Shown in pieces: positions 1 to 9,100 of a stretch of DNA of 64,000 bases. The notes below the pieces were generated by a model. That model saw only the letters and a program-made list of their open reading frames with translations. It ran no database searches and was not told where the DNA came from. The first letter of the stretch is position 1. Each line of letters starts with the position of its first letter. The DNA is taken from positions 1 through 64,000 of the forward strand of contig JAFXBC010000034.1 of the NCBI GenBank assembly GCA_017516825.1, written 5' to 3'. The position numbers and the translations under genes were made by a program. This DNA is from Clostridia bacterium (lineage in GTDB: Bacteria; Bacillota; Clostridia; Oscillospirales; CAG-382).

Positions 1-254
1 CGAATCGTATATCCGTTCACAAGAGCTGAAGCAAGCTTCTTTCTTGCAGTATCACAAATGAGCTGTGCAGTCGCACGAGATACCTGCATATATTCAGCGC
101 ATTGCTCCTGAGAAAAACCCTGATAGTCAACGAGTCGAATGCACTCATATTCATCAACGGTCAAAACGACTGCTTCCTCTTTGGCTGAATTAGCAACGAA
201 TGTATCTGCAATGGGCATTCTGCAAACCTTGCGGCATTTTCTCGGTCTTGGCAT
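1..254 (-). CDS. UPF0251/DUF134 family helix-turn-helix protein (cut by window edge)
   Basis: About 84 codons are visible, read leftwards from the ATG at 252-254; the 3' end lies outside the window. The N-terminus MPRPRKCRKVCRMP is typical of the DUF134 (UPF0251) family, small proteins with a sigma-factor-like helix-turn-helix; here that motif (SQEQCAEYMQVSRATAQ) lies at about residues 48-64. A ribosome site AAGGAG precedes the start by 8 bases. The gene has its own strong promoter with duplicated operator-like boxes. The family is seen as DNA-binding from its fold; its regulon is unknown. The DNA is more AT-rich than the genes to the right. Confidence 0.85.
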   Translation of the reverse strand, partial: MPRPRKCRKVCRMPIADTFVANSAKEEAVVLTVDEYECIRLVDYQGFSQEQCAEYMQVSRATAQLICDTARKKLASALVNGYTI

Positions 255-271
255 TTTACACAGCTCCTTGC

Positions 272-315
272 TTTTGGTATATGCTAATTATAGCATGGTT
301 TTTGGTATATGTCAA
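272..315 (-). promoter_or_regulatory. Sigma-A promoter and repeated operator-like boxes of the DUF134 gene
   Basis: Read leftwards: -35 TTGACA (310-315), a 17-base spacer, -10 TATAAT (287-292). The 12-base word CATATACCAAAA occurs twice in direct orientation (300-311 and 272-283), 28 bases apart. One copy overlaps the -35 and spacer; the other lies at the expected transcription start. This arrangement suggests autoregulation by the DUF134 protein, which is inference. Confidence 0.8.
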
Positions 316-318
316 TAA

Positions 319-660
319 TGCTTTTTATAAGTCAACAATTAGCTTTATTTGTTTTGAGAATAATCATAGAAAATACGAAACGAAAGTGTGATTTCAATAT
401 CAGTAATTTAACGAATAGCGGTCTTTTAACGATAGGAAGGCACTACACCTTGACGGGGAGTAGTGCTTTTCTGCATTTTGGGACATACAAGACACAAGAT
501 ATAGGTACCGCAAATACCGAAATGCACCAACAAAGCAAAAAAGCCCTTGTGAATCAAGGACTTTCGGATCATTAGGATCATGCACCCTGACGGGTGGTTG
601 CAGGATTCCATACACCGCACTTCGCGCGGAGATTCCATACCAAGCCTGCGGATTGGATAG
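319..660. other. AT-rich intergenic stretch with two hairpins and no convincing gene
   Basis: No reading frame here has a ribosome site plus a recognisable product. One hairpin (GCACTAC at 440-446 with GTAGTGC at 460-466) is followed by four T on the plus strand. A second (CCTTG/CAAGG, 540-557) is followed on the minus strand by GCTTTTTT and looks like a terminator. The first 240 bases are clearly AT-richer than the rest of the window. It may be the decayed edge of an accessory region beside tRNA-Leu. Confidence 0.5.
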
Positions 661-690
661 AAAAAAGCACTTCTTGCGAAGCGCTTTTTT
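661..690 (-). terminator. Terminator of tRNA-Leu
   Basis: A hairpin with arms GCGCTTC and GAAGTGC and a four-base loop is followed on the minus strand by TTTTTTC, directly downstream of the encoded CCA end of the tRNA. The run of A on the other side could also make it work on the plus strand. Confidence 0.85.
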
Positions 691-691
691 C

Positions 692-777
692 TGGTGCCGG
701 CGGTGGGACTTGAACCCACACGGTATCGCTACCAACGGATTTTGAGTCCGTCACGTCTGCCATTCCATCACGCCGGC
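692..777 (-). tRNA. tRNA-Leu (anticodon CAA)
   Basis: A class II tRNA reading UUG codons. The acceptor arms GCCGGCG (771-777) and CGCCGGC (696-702) pair fully, with discriminator A and an encoded CCA end (692-694). The anticodon stem ACGGA/TCCGT encloses the loop CTCAAAA, giving anticodon CAA. The long variable arm (TTGGTAGCGATACC) and the GGTTCAAGTCC T-loop are present. It stands alone with its own promoter and terminator. Confidence 0.97.
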
Positions 778-797
778 ATTTCTCTTGGCACTCGGGT

Positions 798-826
798 ATT
801 ATAGCATATCTTTTTGGAAATTGCAA
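798..826 (-). promoter_or_regulatory. Promoter of tRNA-Leu
   Basis: Read leftwards: -35 TTGCAA (821-826), 17-base spacer, -10 TATAAT (798-803), about 20 bases before the 5' end of the tRNA. Confidence 0.85.
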
Positions 827-881
827 GTCTTTTTTGAAAGAAAATAGGGTGTGTTTGTAAAAACTTTTTTGCCCATGTAGT

Positions 882-902
882 GCCACCCCCCGAGGGGATG
901 GC
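882..902 (-). terminator. Possible terminator hairpin after the small membrane protein
   Basis: A GC-rich hairpin (GCCATCCCC on the minus strand pairing with GGGGGTGGC) directly follows the stop codon at 909. No T run follows at once, so it may be a 3'-stabilising hairpin or repeat rather than a true terminator. Confidence 0.45.
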
Positions 903-908
903 AAGGGG

Positions 909-1319
909 TCAGTTGCCGCAACCGACTTTACACCTTACGAAGCAGGCAGATCCTGCAACCGTCAGGGCAAAGGACAAGAGAAGCAGACCCACAAGGATCG
1001 CACTGAGGACGCTCCCGGCAGTCACGCCCAAGCCGAGAAGCACCACGGAGAACAGGACGGTTCCCAGCACGCCTGCAAGCAGGACGTTCAGCAGGGTACA
1101 GAGGCAGGCGCAACCGTTCTCCCATCGGGAAAGGGCTGCTGACACCACCAGCACCGCCAGATAGACCACGGCGATCCCCAAAAGAACCCACAGGAAGGCC
1201 GGGGTGACGGTGATCTGCCCTGTGATCTGCAAAAAGGCCGCCAGGACGCCCACCGCCACAGCGGCGATGACAGACCAGAGGGTGCAGTTACATTTACAAC
1301 CGCATTGACAGTTTGACAT
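909..1319 (-). CDS. Small four-helix membrane protein with Cys-rich N-terminus
   Basis: 136 residues. The start at 1319 is chosen because GGAGGTGAT stands just upstream; a longer in-frame start at 1379 has no ribosome site. The N-terminus MSNCQCGCKCNC carries four CxC-spaced cysteines, followed by four hydrophobic segments (about residues 13-33, 41-62, 70-93 and 97-120) and a short tail with two more cysteines (CFVRCKVGC). This layout is common among unnamed Clostridia membrane proteins. Cysteine pairs at both ends suggest metal binding or disulfides, but no function can be assigned. It appears to be transcribed alone. Confidence 0.7.
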   Translation of the reverse strand: MSNCQCGCKCNCTLWSVIAAVAVGVLAAFLQITGQITVTPAFLWVLLGIAVVYLAVLVVSAALSRWENGCACLCTLLNVLLAGVLGTVLFSVVLLGLGVTAGSVLSAILVGLLLLSFALTVAGSACFVRCKVGCGN

Positions 1320-1375
1320 ACGATTTATCACCTCCGATAGCAATATATGACGGAAAAGAGCGAAGGGTGACGGAT

Positions 1376-1435
1376 ACAATCCCCTCCGTCTCGCTGATCG
1401 CGAGACACCTCCCCTTGCTAAGGGGAGGCTTTGTT
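1376..1435 (-). repeat. Double-hairpin intergenic repeat
   Basis: On the minus strand it reads as a hairpin GCCTCCCCTT/AAGGGGAGGC, the linker TGT, a second hairpin CTCGC/GCGAG, then ACGGAGGGG. The order (CCTCCC hairpin, short linker, second hairpin, ACGGAGGG) matches, as I recall, a palindromic repeat spread widely in Oscillospirales genomes. It sits between the pyr operon terminator and the small membrane protein gene. Only one copy is visible in the window. Confidence 0.6.
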
Positions 1436-1504
1436 GCTTTGGATGGAAAGATTAGATAGTCCGGGAGACGCAAAGTCATTCCAAAGAAGGACTATTCCCT
1501 ACAC

Positions 1505-1537
1505 ATAACAAAAAGGACTGAAAGCTCAGTCCTTTCC
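1505..1537 (-). terminator. Terminator of the pyr operon
   Basis: Just after the pyrI stop, the minus strand forms a hairpin with arms GGACTGA and TCAGTCC followed by TTTTTGTT. This closes the ten-gene pyrimidine operon. Confidence 0.9.
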
Positions 1538-1540
1538 CCT

Positions 1541-1957
1541 TTATTTCGCTTTGGTGTCGCAATAGATGCAACGGTATTCTCCGCTGTCGGGAGAGTGGAG
1601 GCGGAAGATCTGGTGGATCCCCTGCTCGGTGGTGGTGATGCAACGGGGATTCTTGCAGACCAGGATGTCCGTCAGGGTCTGGGGAAGGGAGATCTCCTTC
1701 TTTTCGATAACCTTTTCGTCGCGGATGATGCACACCGTGGCCTTGGGGCAGACGAAGCTCACCAGGTCCATGTCCAGCTCTACGGCGGCGTCGATCTTGA
1801 TAATGTCCTTTTTGCCAAGCTTGGGGCTGTTCACGTTCTGCAGAACCGCCACGGGGCAATCGAAGGCGCTCAGTCCCAGCATATGGTAGAGGGTCATGGC
1901 CTTCCCTGCGGGGATGTGGTCGATGACGATGCCGTTTTTGATGCTGTCGATTCTCAT
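1541..1957 (-). CDS. pyrI: Aspartate carbamoyltransferase regulatory subunit PyrI
   Basis: 138 residues. It is the non-catalytic regulatory chain of aspartate transcarbamoylase, which binds nucleotides and holds the catalytic trimers together through a zinc domain. The zinc site is visible near the C-terminus: a CKNPRC pair followed by CIYC. The N-terminal nucleotide-binding domain starts [15 protein letters not shown]. The start overlaps the pyrB stop by four bases (ATGA), so the two are translationally coupled. Having PyrI in an operon that also encodes PyrR means both allosteric and transcriptional control of pyrimidine synthesis. It is the last gene of the operon. Confidence 0.96.
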   Translation of the reverse strand: MRIDSIKNGIVIDHIPAGKAMTLYHMLGLSAFDCPVAVLQNVNSPKLGKKDIIKIDAAVELDMDLVSFVCPKATVCIIRDEKVIEKKEISLPQTLTDILVCKNPRCITTTEQGIHQIFRLHSPDSGEYRCIYCDTKAK

Positions 1958-2871
1958 ACCTGCACCTCCAGGAGTTTCAAGATCAGCGCCATACGGATGA
2001 ACTTACCGTAGTAGGCCTGGCGGAAATAGCAAGCTCTGGGATCGCCGTCCACACGGGTGTCGATCTCGTTGACACGGGGAAGCGGGTGCATGACGATCAT
2101 GTCTTCTTTGGCGTTCTTCAGCTTCTCGGGGGTGAGGATGTAGGAATCCTTCAGGCGGAGGTAATCCTCCTCGTTAAAGAAGCGCTCTCTCTGCACGCGG
2201 GTCATATACAGGATGTCCAGCTCCGGCATGACCTCCTCAAGAGAGGTGGACTGGACGTACTCGATGCCCTTCTCCTTGATGTAGGTCTGCTTCACGAAGC
2301 CGGGAAGCTTCAGCTCCTCGGGAGAGATGAGGACGAACTTAACGCCTTGGTAGCGGGACATGGCCTCGATGAGGGAGTGTACCGTTCTGCCGAACTTCAA
2401 GTCCCCGCACAAGCCCACGGTAAGGCCTTCAAATCTGCCTTTTTCGTGATGGATGGTCAGCAGGTCGGTGAGGGTCTGGGTGGGGTGGAAATGTCCACCG
2501 TCCCCTGCGTTGATGATGGGAATCAAAGAGTGCATGGAGGCCACCATGGGGGCGCCCTCCTTGGGGTGGCGCATGGCGATGATGTCGGCATAGCCGCTGA
2601 CCACCGCTACGGTGTCGGCAACGCTCTCCCCCTTCTTGGCGGAGCTGGAATTAGAGTCGGAAAAGCCCAGCACGTTGCCGCCCAAGCCCAGCATAGCGGA
2701 TTCAAAGCTCAGTCTGGTACGGGTAGAGGGCTCGAAGAACAGGGTGGCCAGGGTCTTGTACTTGCAGGCCTCCCGATATTTTACGGGACTGGCAATGATA
2801 TCGTCCGCCACACGGATCAGCTCGTCGATCTCCTCTACGGAAAGATCAAGAATGTCGATCAAGTGCTTCAT
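1954..2871 (-). CDS. pyrB: Aspartate carbamoyltransferase catalytic subunit PyrB
   Basis: 305 residues, normal family length. It joins carbamoyl phosphate and aspartate to make carbamoyl aspartate, the committed step of pyrimidine synthesis, in the cytoplasm. Visible motifs are the carbamoyl-phosphate loop [14 protein letters not shown] (about 46-59), MRHP near residue 100 and HPLPRVNEI near 265. The start at 2871 has AGGAGGAAACGACT just before it. It follows pyrE by 72 bases, a gap with a small TCTGAAAACG/CGTTTTCAGA hairpin across the pyrE stop, and overlaps pyrI by four bases. The presence of PyrI points to the class B dodecameric enzyme known from E. coli. Confidence 0.97.
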   Translation of the reverse strand: MKHLIDILDLSVEEIDELIRVADDIIASPVKYREACKYKTLATLFFEPSTRTRLSFESAMLGLGGNVLGFSDSNSSSAKKGESVADTVAVVSGYADIIAMRHPKEGAPMVASMHSLIPIINAGDGGHFHPTQTLTDLLTIHHEKGRFEGLTVGLCGDLKFGRTVHSLIEAMSRYQGVKFVLISPEELKLPGFVKQTYIKEKGIEYVQSTSLEEVMPELDILYMTRVQRERFFNEEDYLRLKDSYILTPEKLKNAKEDMIVMHPLPRVNEIDTRVDGDPRACYFRQAYYGKFIRMALILKLLEVQV

Positions 2872-2943
2872 AGTCGTTTCCTCCTAAAGTAGTGATCAGT
2901 TTTGCGGCTTTGCGGCAAAACCATGTCTGAAAACGATCCGTTT

Positions 2944-3600
2944 TCAGATTTTTGCCCCATTGATAGCGAGGTAGTTCTTGATACGGGTAACGTTCTCTTG
3001 ATTGGCGGGGTCTTCCTCCAGGTACTCGATGATATCGTAAACGTCAACCACGGAGTATACGGGGAAACCGTACTCGTCGGAAAGCTCCTGCATAGCGGAT
3101 TTCTCGGTCTTGCCCTTCTCTTTTCTGTCTACCATAACGAACACGGCGGAGATCTTCACGCCCTCCAGGGGGGACAGGATCTCCATGCTCTCGCGGATGG
3201 CGGTGCCTGCGGTGATCACGTCTTCAACGATGACCACTTCTTCCCCGGCTTTCGGCTTGTAGCCTACGAACATACCGCCTTCACCGTGGTCTTTGACCTC
3301 CTTGCGGTTGAAGAAGAAGGGGACGTCCAGCCCGTTCTTTGCCAGCGCGACGGCGGAGGAGACGGCGATGGAGATGCCCTTGTAGGCGGGGCCGTAGAGG
3401 ACGGTGCGCTTGTTGCCAACCTTTTCCAGGTAGCTCTTGGCGTAGAACTCGCCCAGCTTTGCGATCTGCTCGCCGGTCTTGATGTCACCTGCATTGATGA
3501 AGTAAGGGATCTTTCTGCCGCTCTTGGCGGTGAAATCGCCAAACTTCAAAACCCCTGCGGACTCCAAGAACTGTATAAATTCTCTCTTGTAGCTTTCCAT
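2944..3600 (-). CDS. pyrE: Orotate phosphoribosyltransferase PyrE
   Basis: 218 residues. It makes orotidine monophosphate from orotate and PRPP. The PRPP-binding motif VVIVEDVITAGTA is plain, as are the KSGRKIPYF substrate loop and the hood region around FNRKEVKDHGEGG. The start at 3600 is chosen because AGAAAGGA lies eight bases upstream and family alignment begins there; an in-frame ATG at 3714 would add 38 residues translated from a palindromic repeat. That repeat (3641-3785) separates it from pyrF inside the operon. Confidence 0.95.
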   Translation of the reverse strand: MESYKREFIQFLESAGVLKFGDFTAKSGRKIPYFINAGDIKTGEQIAKLGEFYAKSYLEKVGNKRTVLYGPAYKGISIAVSSAVALAKNGLDVPFFFNRKEVKDHGEGGMFVGYKPKAGEEVVIVEDVITAGTAIRESMEILSPLEGVKISAVFVMVDRKEKGKTEKSAMQELSDEYGFPVYSVVDVYDIIEYLEEDPANQENVTRIKNYLAINGAKI

Positions 3601-3640
3601 ATTGTTTTTCCTTTCTTTGAGGCGCTGCCTCAAGCTCCGT

Positions 3641-3785
3641 TTAAGAACCTTTCTTTGAAAAGAAAGGTTCTTAAAAATCTTCAAAGAAACTTGATTGCCA
3701 AACCCGATGTTCATCGGGTTTGGAGGGAAAAGTTTTTGAGGATTCCTAAGGAACTTTTTCCAAAAAGTTCCTTAGGCGTTCCTGC
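3641..3785 (-). repeat. Three-hairpin intergenic element, copy A
   Basis: Read on the minus strand: hairpin 1 (3745-3776, 15 bp with arm CCTAAGGAACTTTTT), a linker, hairpin 2 (3698-3723, arm CCAAACCCGATG), a linker, hairpin 3 (3643-3672, arm AAGAACCTTTCTTT). The two linkers (around AATCCTCAAAAACTT and AAGTTTCTTTGAAGATT) can pair with each other, enclosing hairpin 2. No T run follows, so it is not a simple terminator. It lies between pyrF and pyrE in operon sense. Related copies are at 13631, 14410, 23961, 31167 and 62291. Confidence 0.8.
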
Positions 3786-3799
3786 TCTTTCGTATCCCT

Positions 3800-4498
3800 T
3801 TAATCTACAAACTCGGCCACGCAGCGCTCGTAGGCGGCAACGGGGTCGGGAGCGGCGGTGATGGGTCTGCCCACCACGATGTAGTCGGAGCCGATCTCCT
3901 TGGCCTGTGCGGGGGTCATAACCCGCTTCTGGTCGCCGATGTCCCCGTCTGCAAAGCGCACGCCGGGGGTGATGGTCAAAAAGCTCTTACCACAGGTGTT
4001 GTGGACAGCCTCTGCCTCCAGGGGGGAGCAGACAACGCCGTCCAAGCCTGCCTTTGCGGCGTTGGAAGCGTAGTGCATGACAACGTCTGCCATAGGCTTT
4101 TCGATCCACAGATCCTTCTCCAGGCTCTCCTGGTCGGTGGAGGTAAGCTGGGTCACGGCGATGAGCAGAGGACGGGTGCCGTCGGGACGGGTCAGCCCCT
4201 CCAAAGCGGCCTCCATCATGCGAACGGTGCCTGCGGCGTGAAGGTTGGTGATGTCAACACCCAGGGTGGAAAGCACCTTCATGGACTTTTTAACGGTGTT
4301 GGGAATGTCGTGAAGCTTGAGGTCCAAGAAGATCTTGTGTCCTCTCTCCTTGATCTCCCGAACGATGGCAGGGCCTTCTGCGTAGTACAGCTCCATGCCG
4401 ATCTTGACGAAGGGCTTTCTCCCCTCGAACTTGTCCAAGAAGTTCAAAACCTCTTCTTTGCTTGCAAAGTCGCAAGCGACGATGACGTCCTTACCCAT
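3800..4498 (-). CDS. pyrF: Orotidine-5'-phosphate decarboxylase PyrF
   Basis: 232 residues. It catalyses the last step to UMP, removing CO2 from OMP. The catalytic DxKxxD motif is present as DLKLHDIPNT (about residues 58-67), with the Lys as proton donor, and the phosphate-binding end reads YIVVGRPITAA. The N-terminus VIVACDF matches the first barrel strand of the short bacterial form. Its start overlaps the pyrD stop by eight bases, so it is coupled to pyrD. A repeat element follows before pyrE. Confidence 0.96.
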   Translation of the reverse strand: MGKDVIVACDFASKEEVLNFLDKFEGRKPFVKIGMELYYAEGPAIVREIKERGHKIFLDLKLHDIPNTVKKSMKVLSTLGVDITNLHAAGTVRMMEAALEGLTRPDGTRPLLIAVTQLTSTDQESLEKDLWIEKPMADVVMHYASNAAKAGLDGVVCSPLEAEAVHNTCGKSFLTITPGVRFADGDIGDQKRVMTPAQAKEIGSDYIVVGRPITAAPDPVAAYERCVAEFVD

Positions 4499-5408
4499 GA
4501 TGTGCTCCTCCTATGATATCCGTTAAATTGTGAATTCCGTATTTTTCCATGACACGGGGCAGGTCTGCCACCATGTCTCTGCAGGCGTAGGGATCGATGA
4601 GGTTTGCCGCACCCACCTGAACGGCGGTGGCGCCTGCCAGCATCAGCTCGATCACGTCCTCCGCATCAGATACACCGCCCATGCCGATGATGGGGATGTT
4701 CACAGCCTCGTACACCTGGTAGACCATGCGTACCGCCACGGGGAAGATCCCCTTGCCGGAGTAGCCCCCCATTTTGTTGGCGATGACGGGCTTTTTGGTC
4801 TTAAGATCGATACGCATACCCATCATGGTGTTGATGAGGCTGATGCCGTCCGCCCCTGCCTCCTCGCAAGCCTTGGCAATGGAGACGATATCCGTGACGT
4901 TGGGGCTGAGCTTGATGTAGACGGGCTTGGTGGTGACGGCCTTCACCGCCTTGGTCACCTCTGCGGTGGAGGCGGGAGAGGTGCCGAAGCTCATGCCGCC
5001 GTGGTGGACGTTGGGACAGCTGACGTTTACCTCCAGGATGCCTACCTGGTCTTCTTTGTCCAGCTTTTCGCAGGTGTAGGCGTACTCCTCGATAGAGAAG
5101 CCGCTGACGTTGGCGATGACCTTCTTGCGGAAGTAGTTCTTCATCTCGGGAAGCTCGTGGGCGATGACGTGATCCACACCGGGGTTCTGCAAGCCCACGG
5201 AATTGATCATCCCTGCGGGACATTCCGCGATGCGTGGGGTGGGATTGCCGAAGCGTTCGTCACGGGTGGTTCCCTTGAAGGAGAAGGTGCCCAGGCAGTT
5301 GATGTCGTACAGCTCCGCAAATTCCTTGCCGAAGCCGAAGGTGCCGCTGGCGGGGATGATGGGGTTATCCAGCTCCCAGCCGGACAGGGTTACGCGTGTG
5401 CTTCCCAT
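4491..5408 (-). CDS. pyrD: Dihydroorotate dehydrogenase B (NAD+), catalytic subunit PyrD
   Basis: 305 residues. It is the FMN subunit of the class 1B enzyme that oxidises dihydroorotate to orotate and passes electrons through PyrK to NAD+. Seen are NPIIPASGTFGFG near the N-terminus, the active-site loop with Cys in EVNVSCPNVHHGG (about 128-140), and the FMN-phosphate region IPIIGMGGVSDAEDV. The Cys base and the neighbouring pyrK gene both point to class 1B rather than 1A or 2. It overlaps pyrK upstream by 19 bases and pyrF downstream by eight. Confidence 0.96.
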   Translation of the reverse strand: MGSTRVTLSGWELDNPIIPASGTFGFGKEFAELYDINCLGTFSFKGTTRDERFGNPTPRIAECPAGMINSVGLQNPGVDHVIAHELPEMKNYFRKKVIANVSGFSIEEYAYTCEKLDKEDQVGILEVNVSCPNVHHGGMSFGTSPASTAEVTKAVKAVTTKPVYIKLSPNVTDIVSIAKACEEAGADGISLINTMMGMRIDLKTKKPVIANKMGGYSGKGIFPVAVRMVYQVYEAVNIPIIGMGGVSDAEDVIELMLAGATAVQVGAANLIDPYACRDMVADLPRVMEKYGIHNLTDIIGGAHHG

Positions 5409-6133
5409 ATGATCTCCTCCCTTTCCAGAACGGGGCCGTCCTTGCAGATCCGCTTGTTGCCGTAATAGGTCTTACAGCTACAGCCCATGCAGGCGCCGAA
5501 GCCGCAACCCATGCGTTCCTCAAAGCTATACTGACCGGAAGTCTTTGCCGTCTTTTCGATGGCATGGAACATGGGCATGGGACCGCAGGTGTAGAAATAG
5601 GTGTAGTCAAGCTCCTTCAGTACGTCGGTGACGAAGCCCTTGGTGCCGTAGCTTCCGTCGGCAGTCGCCACATAGGTGGGAACGCCAAGAGCCTTGAAGT
5701 CCTCCTCCAGGAAGATCTCGCTTGCCTTATTGAAGCCCAGGATCACGGCGGGGTGCTTTCCCTCTCCCAACAGCTTCTTGCACAGGTTATACAGAGGGGG
5801 TACCCCTACCCCGCCGCCGATGAGAACGGGGTTCTCGCCGCTTTTTGCGGTGTCGTAGCCGTTGCCCAGACCCAGCAGGGTATCTATTTCCGTGCCTGTG
5901 GGGATCTTTTCCATGGCTTCCGTGCCGTGACCTACGATCTTATACAGGATGGTCACGGTGTTTTCGGTATAATCGCACACCGAGATGGGGCGGCGGAGGG
6001 TGAAGCCCTCCAGCTTCAGGTTGATGAACTGCCCGGGAGCGGTGATGGCAGAGGTATCCCCCGCCAGCACCATGCGGCAGACGTCAGCCGTGAGGTGGAT
6101 ATTCTCGGTGACGGTAAGTTTGGTTTGTATCAT
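5390..6133 (-). CDS. pyrK: Dihydroorotate dehydrogenase B electron-transfer subunit PyrK
   Basis: 247 residues. This FAD and [2Fe-2S] subunit carries electrons from PyrD to NAD+. The N-terminal FAD domain holds LRRPISVCDY, the NAD domain holds LIGGGVGVPPLYNL, and the C-terminus holds the iron-sulfur ligands in MGCGFGACMGCSCK followed by RICKDGPV. The start at 6133 is supported by GAGGATC upstream and by the start of family homology; a longer in-frame start at 6304 would run through the carB 3' end. It lies 13 bases after carB. Confidence 0.96.
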   Translation of the reverse strand: MIQTKLTVTENIHLTADVCRMVLAGDTSAITAPGQFINLKLEGFTLRRPISVCDYTENTVTILYKIVGHGTEAMEKIPTGTEIDTLLGLGNGYDTAKSGENPVLIGGGVGVPPLYNLCKKLLGEGKHPAVILGFNKASEIFLEEDFKALGVPTYVATADGSYGTKGFVTDVLKELDYTYFYTCGPMPMFHAIEKTAKTSGQYSFEERMGCGFGACMGCSCKTYYGNKRICKDGPVLEREEIIWEAHA

Positions 6134-6146
6134 GTGTTGATCCTCA

Positions 6147-9100
6147 TCAGGAATCGATGGTGGAGATCTCCATGGTGATCTCTTCCAGAACGTCCAGCAG
6201 AACGCGGACGGTATCCAGGGCGGTGAAGATGGTGACACCGTTTTCCACGGCGCAACGGCGGATGTCGATGCCATCGGTTGCCGCGCCTGCGGACTGGTAG
6301 TCACGGGTGTTGATGACGTAGTTCACGTAGCCCTGGCGGATGGATTCGAAGATCTCCTCACTACCCTCGTTCAGCTTCTTCTTCACACGGGTACGGATGC
6401 CGTTTTCCTTCAAGAACTTGGCGGTACCGCTGGTGGCTTCGATGTTGAAGCCCATCTGATAGAAGCGGCGGATGAGGGGCAGGGCTTCTTCCTTGTCCTT
6501 GTCGGCAATGGTGGCCAGCAGGGTGCCGTAGTTCACCACCTGCATACCGGAGGCCTGGAGGGCCTTGTAAAGAGCGCGGTTCAGCCTTCTGTCGTAGCCG
6601 ATGGCCTCGCCGGTGGACTTCATTTCGGGAGAGAGGTAGGCATCCATGCCGCGGAGCTTCTGGAAGGAGAAGGCGGGAACCTTGACGTACCACTTATCCT
6701 TGTCGCCGGGGTAGATATCGTTGATGCCCTGCTCCTTCAAGGACTTGCCCAGGATCACCAGGGTACCGATGTCTGCCAGGCAGTAGCCGGTGGACTTGGA
6801 GAGGAAGGGAACGGTACGGGAGGAACGGGGGTTGACCTCGATGATATAGACGTTGTCTTCCTTGTCTACGATGAACTGGATGTTGTAAAGGCCTACGATG
6901 CCGATGCCCAGACCCAGCTTTTTGGTGTAATCCAGAATGGTATCGCGGACAGCCTGGGACAGGGTGAAGGTGGGATACACGCTGATGGAGTCGCCGGAGT
7001 GGATACCGGTACGCTCTACCAGCTCCATGATGCCGGGGACGAATACGTCCTTGCCGTCGCAGACGGCGTCCACCTCAACCTCTTTACCGATGATATACTT
7101 ATCTACCAGCACGGGGCGATCCTCGTCGATCTCCACGGCGGTCTTGAGATACTGGCGGAGCTGTTGCTCGTTGGCAACGATCTGCATGGCTCTGCCGCCC
7201 AACACGAAGGAGGGACGCACCAGCACGGGATAGCCGATCTCGGAGGCGGCGGTGATACCGTCCTCCACGCAGGTGACGGCTCTGCCCTTGGGCTGGGGAA
7301 TGTTCAGAGAGAAAAGCACCTTCTCGAAGGAATCACGGTTTTCCGCGCGCTCGATGGCCTCGCAGTCGGTACCGATGATGGTCACGCCGCGGTTGCGGAG
7401 AGGCTCTGCCAGGTTGATGGCGGTCTGACCGCCCAGGGAGGCGATGACACCGTAGGGCTTTTCCAGCTCGATGATGTTGCAAACGTCCTCGGTGGTAAGG
7501 GGCTCGAAATACAGCTTGTCCGAGCAGGTGTAGTCGGTGGACACCGTTTCGGGGTTGTTGTTGATGATGATGGCCTCGTAGCCGTTGGCCTTGATGGTCA
7601 TGACCGCGTGGACGGTGGAATAGTCGAATTCCACGCCCTGGCCGATACGGATGGGGCCGGAGCCCAGCACGATGATCTTCTTGCGGTCGGAGGCTACGGA
7701 CTCGTTTTCGTCGCCGTAGGTGGAGTACAGGTAGGGAACGTCTGCGGCGTACTCACCTGCACAGGTGTCGATCATTTTATATACGGGGAACAGGCCGTTT
7801 TCCTTGCGGAAGTTCCAGACGGCGTCCTCGGTGGTCTTCCAGCAATCTGCCACGGCTCTGTCGCAGAAGCCGTAGTGCTTGGCTTCCTTCAGAGTTTCCA
7901 GGTCGAAGGGCTTTTCGGCGATCTCCTTTTCCAGATCCACGATGTGGCGGAGGATATCCACGAACAACAGATCGATCATGGTGGCCTTGCAGATGGTATC
8001 GGAATCCACGCCGCGGCGCAACAGCTCGGCCATGGCGTAGAGACGGTCGTCGGTGCCGTCGCAGATATAGGTGAGAAGCTCCTCGGTGGGAGTATGGTCG
8101 AACTTCTTCATGTGGAGGTGGTACACGCCGATCTCCAGGGAACGGATGGCCTTGAGGAAGCTTTCCTCCACGGTTCTGCCGATGGACATGACCTCGCCGG
8201 TAGCCTTCATCTGGGTGGAAAGCTTGTTGCTGGCGTCGGCAAATTTATCGAAGGGGAAACGGGGCATTTTGGTAACCACGTAGTCCAGAGTAGGCTCACA
8301 GCAGGCAGGGATGGCGGGGAGCTTGATCTCGTCCAGGGTCATACCCACGGCAATCTTGGCGGTCACTCTCGCGATGGGGTAGCCGCTGGCCTTGGAGGCC
8401 AATGCGGAGGAACGGGACACGCGGGGGTTGACCTCGATAACGTAATAGCGGAAGGACTGGGGATCCAGCGCAAACTGCACGTTACAGCCGCCCTCGATCT
8501 TGAGAGCGCGGATGATCTTCAAGGCGCTGTCCCGAAGGAGCTGTGCTTCCTTGTTGGTGAGGGTCTGGCAGGGGCAGACCACCACGGAGTCGCCGGTATG
8601 GATGCCCACGGGGTCCACGTTTTCCATGTTACAGATGGCAATGGCGGTGTCGTTGGCGTCGCGCATCACCTCGTATTCGATCTCCTTGTAGCCCTTGATG
8701 CTCTTTTCGATGAGCACCTGATGCACGGGAGAAAGCTTGAGAGCGTTCTTCATGATCTCGCGAAGCTCTTCCACGTTGTCCGCAAAGCCGCCGCCGGTGC
8801 CGCCCAGGGTGAAGGCGGGACGGAGCACTACGGGGTAGCCGATCTGCTCGGCAACCTTTTCCGCTTGGGGAATGGATTCCGCGATGTCGGAGGGGCAGAT
8901 GGGCTCGCCGATCTCCTCGCAAAGCTTTTTGAACAGGTCGCGGTCCTCTGCGCGCTCAATGCTTTCCGCGGGGGTGCCCAGCAGCTCTACGCGGCATTCC
9001 TTCAGAACGCCCTTCTTTTCCAGCTGCATGGCAAGGTTCAGACCCGTCTGGCCGCCGATGCCGGGAACGATGGCGTCGGGACGCTCGTGGCGGATGATCT

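Noticed and set aside
578-904. 108-codon minus-strand frame across tRNA-Leu
   Set aside because: It runs through the tRNA gene and its promoter.
3601-3714. Extra N-terminal 38 residues of PyrE
   Set aside because: They would be translated from the repeat element; the start at 3600 has the ribosome site and family match.
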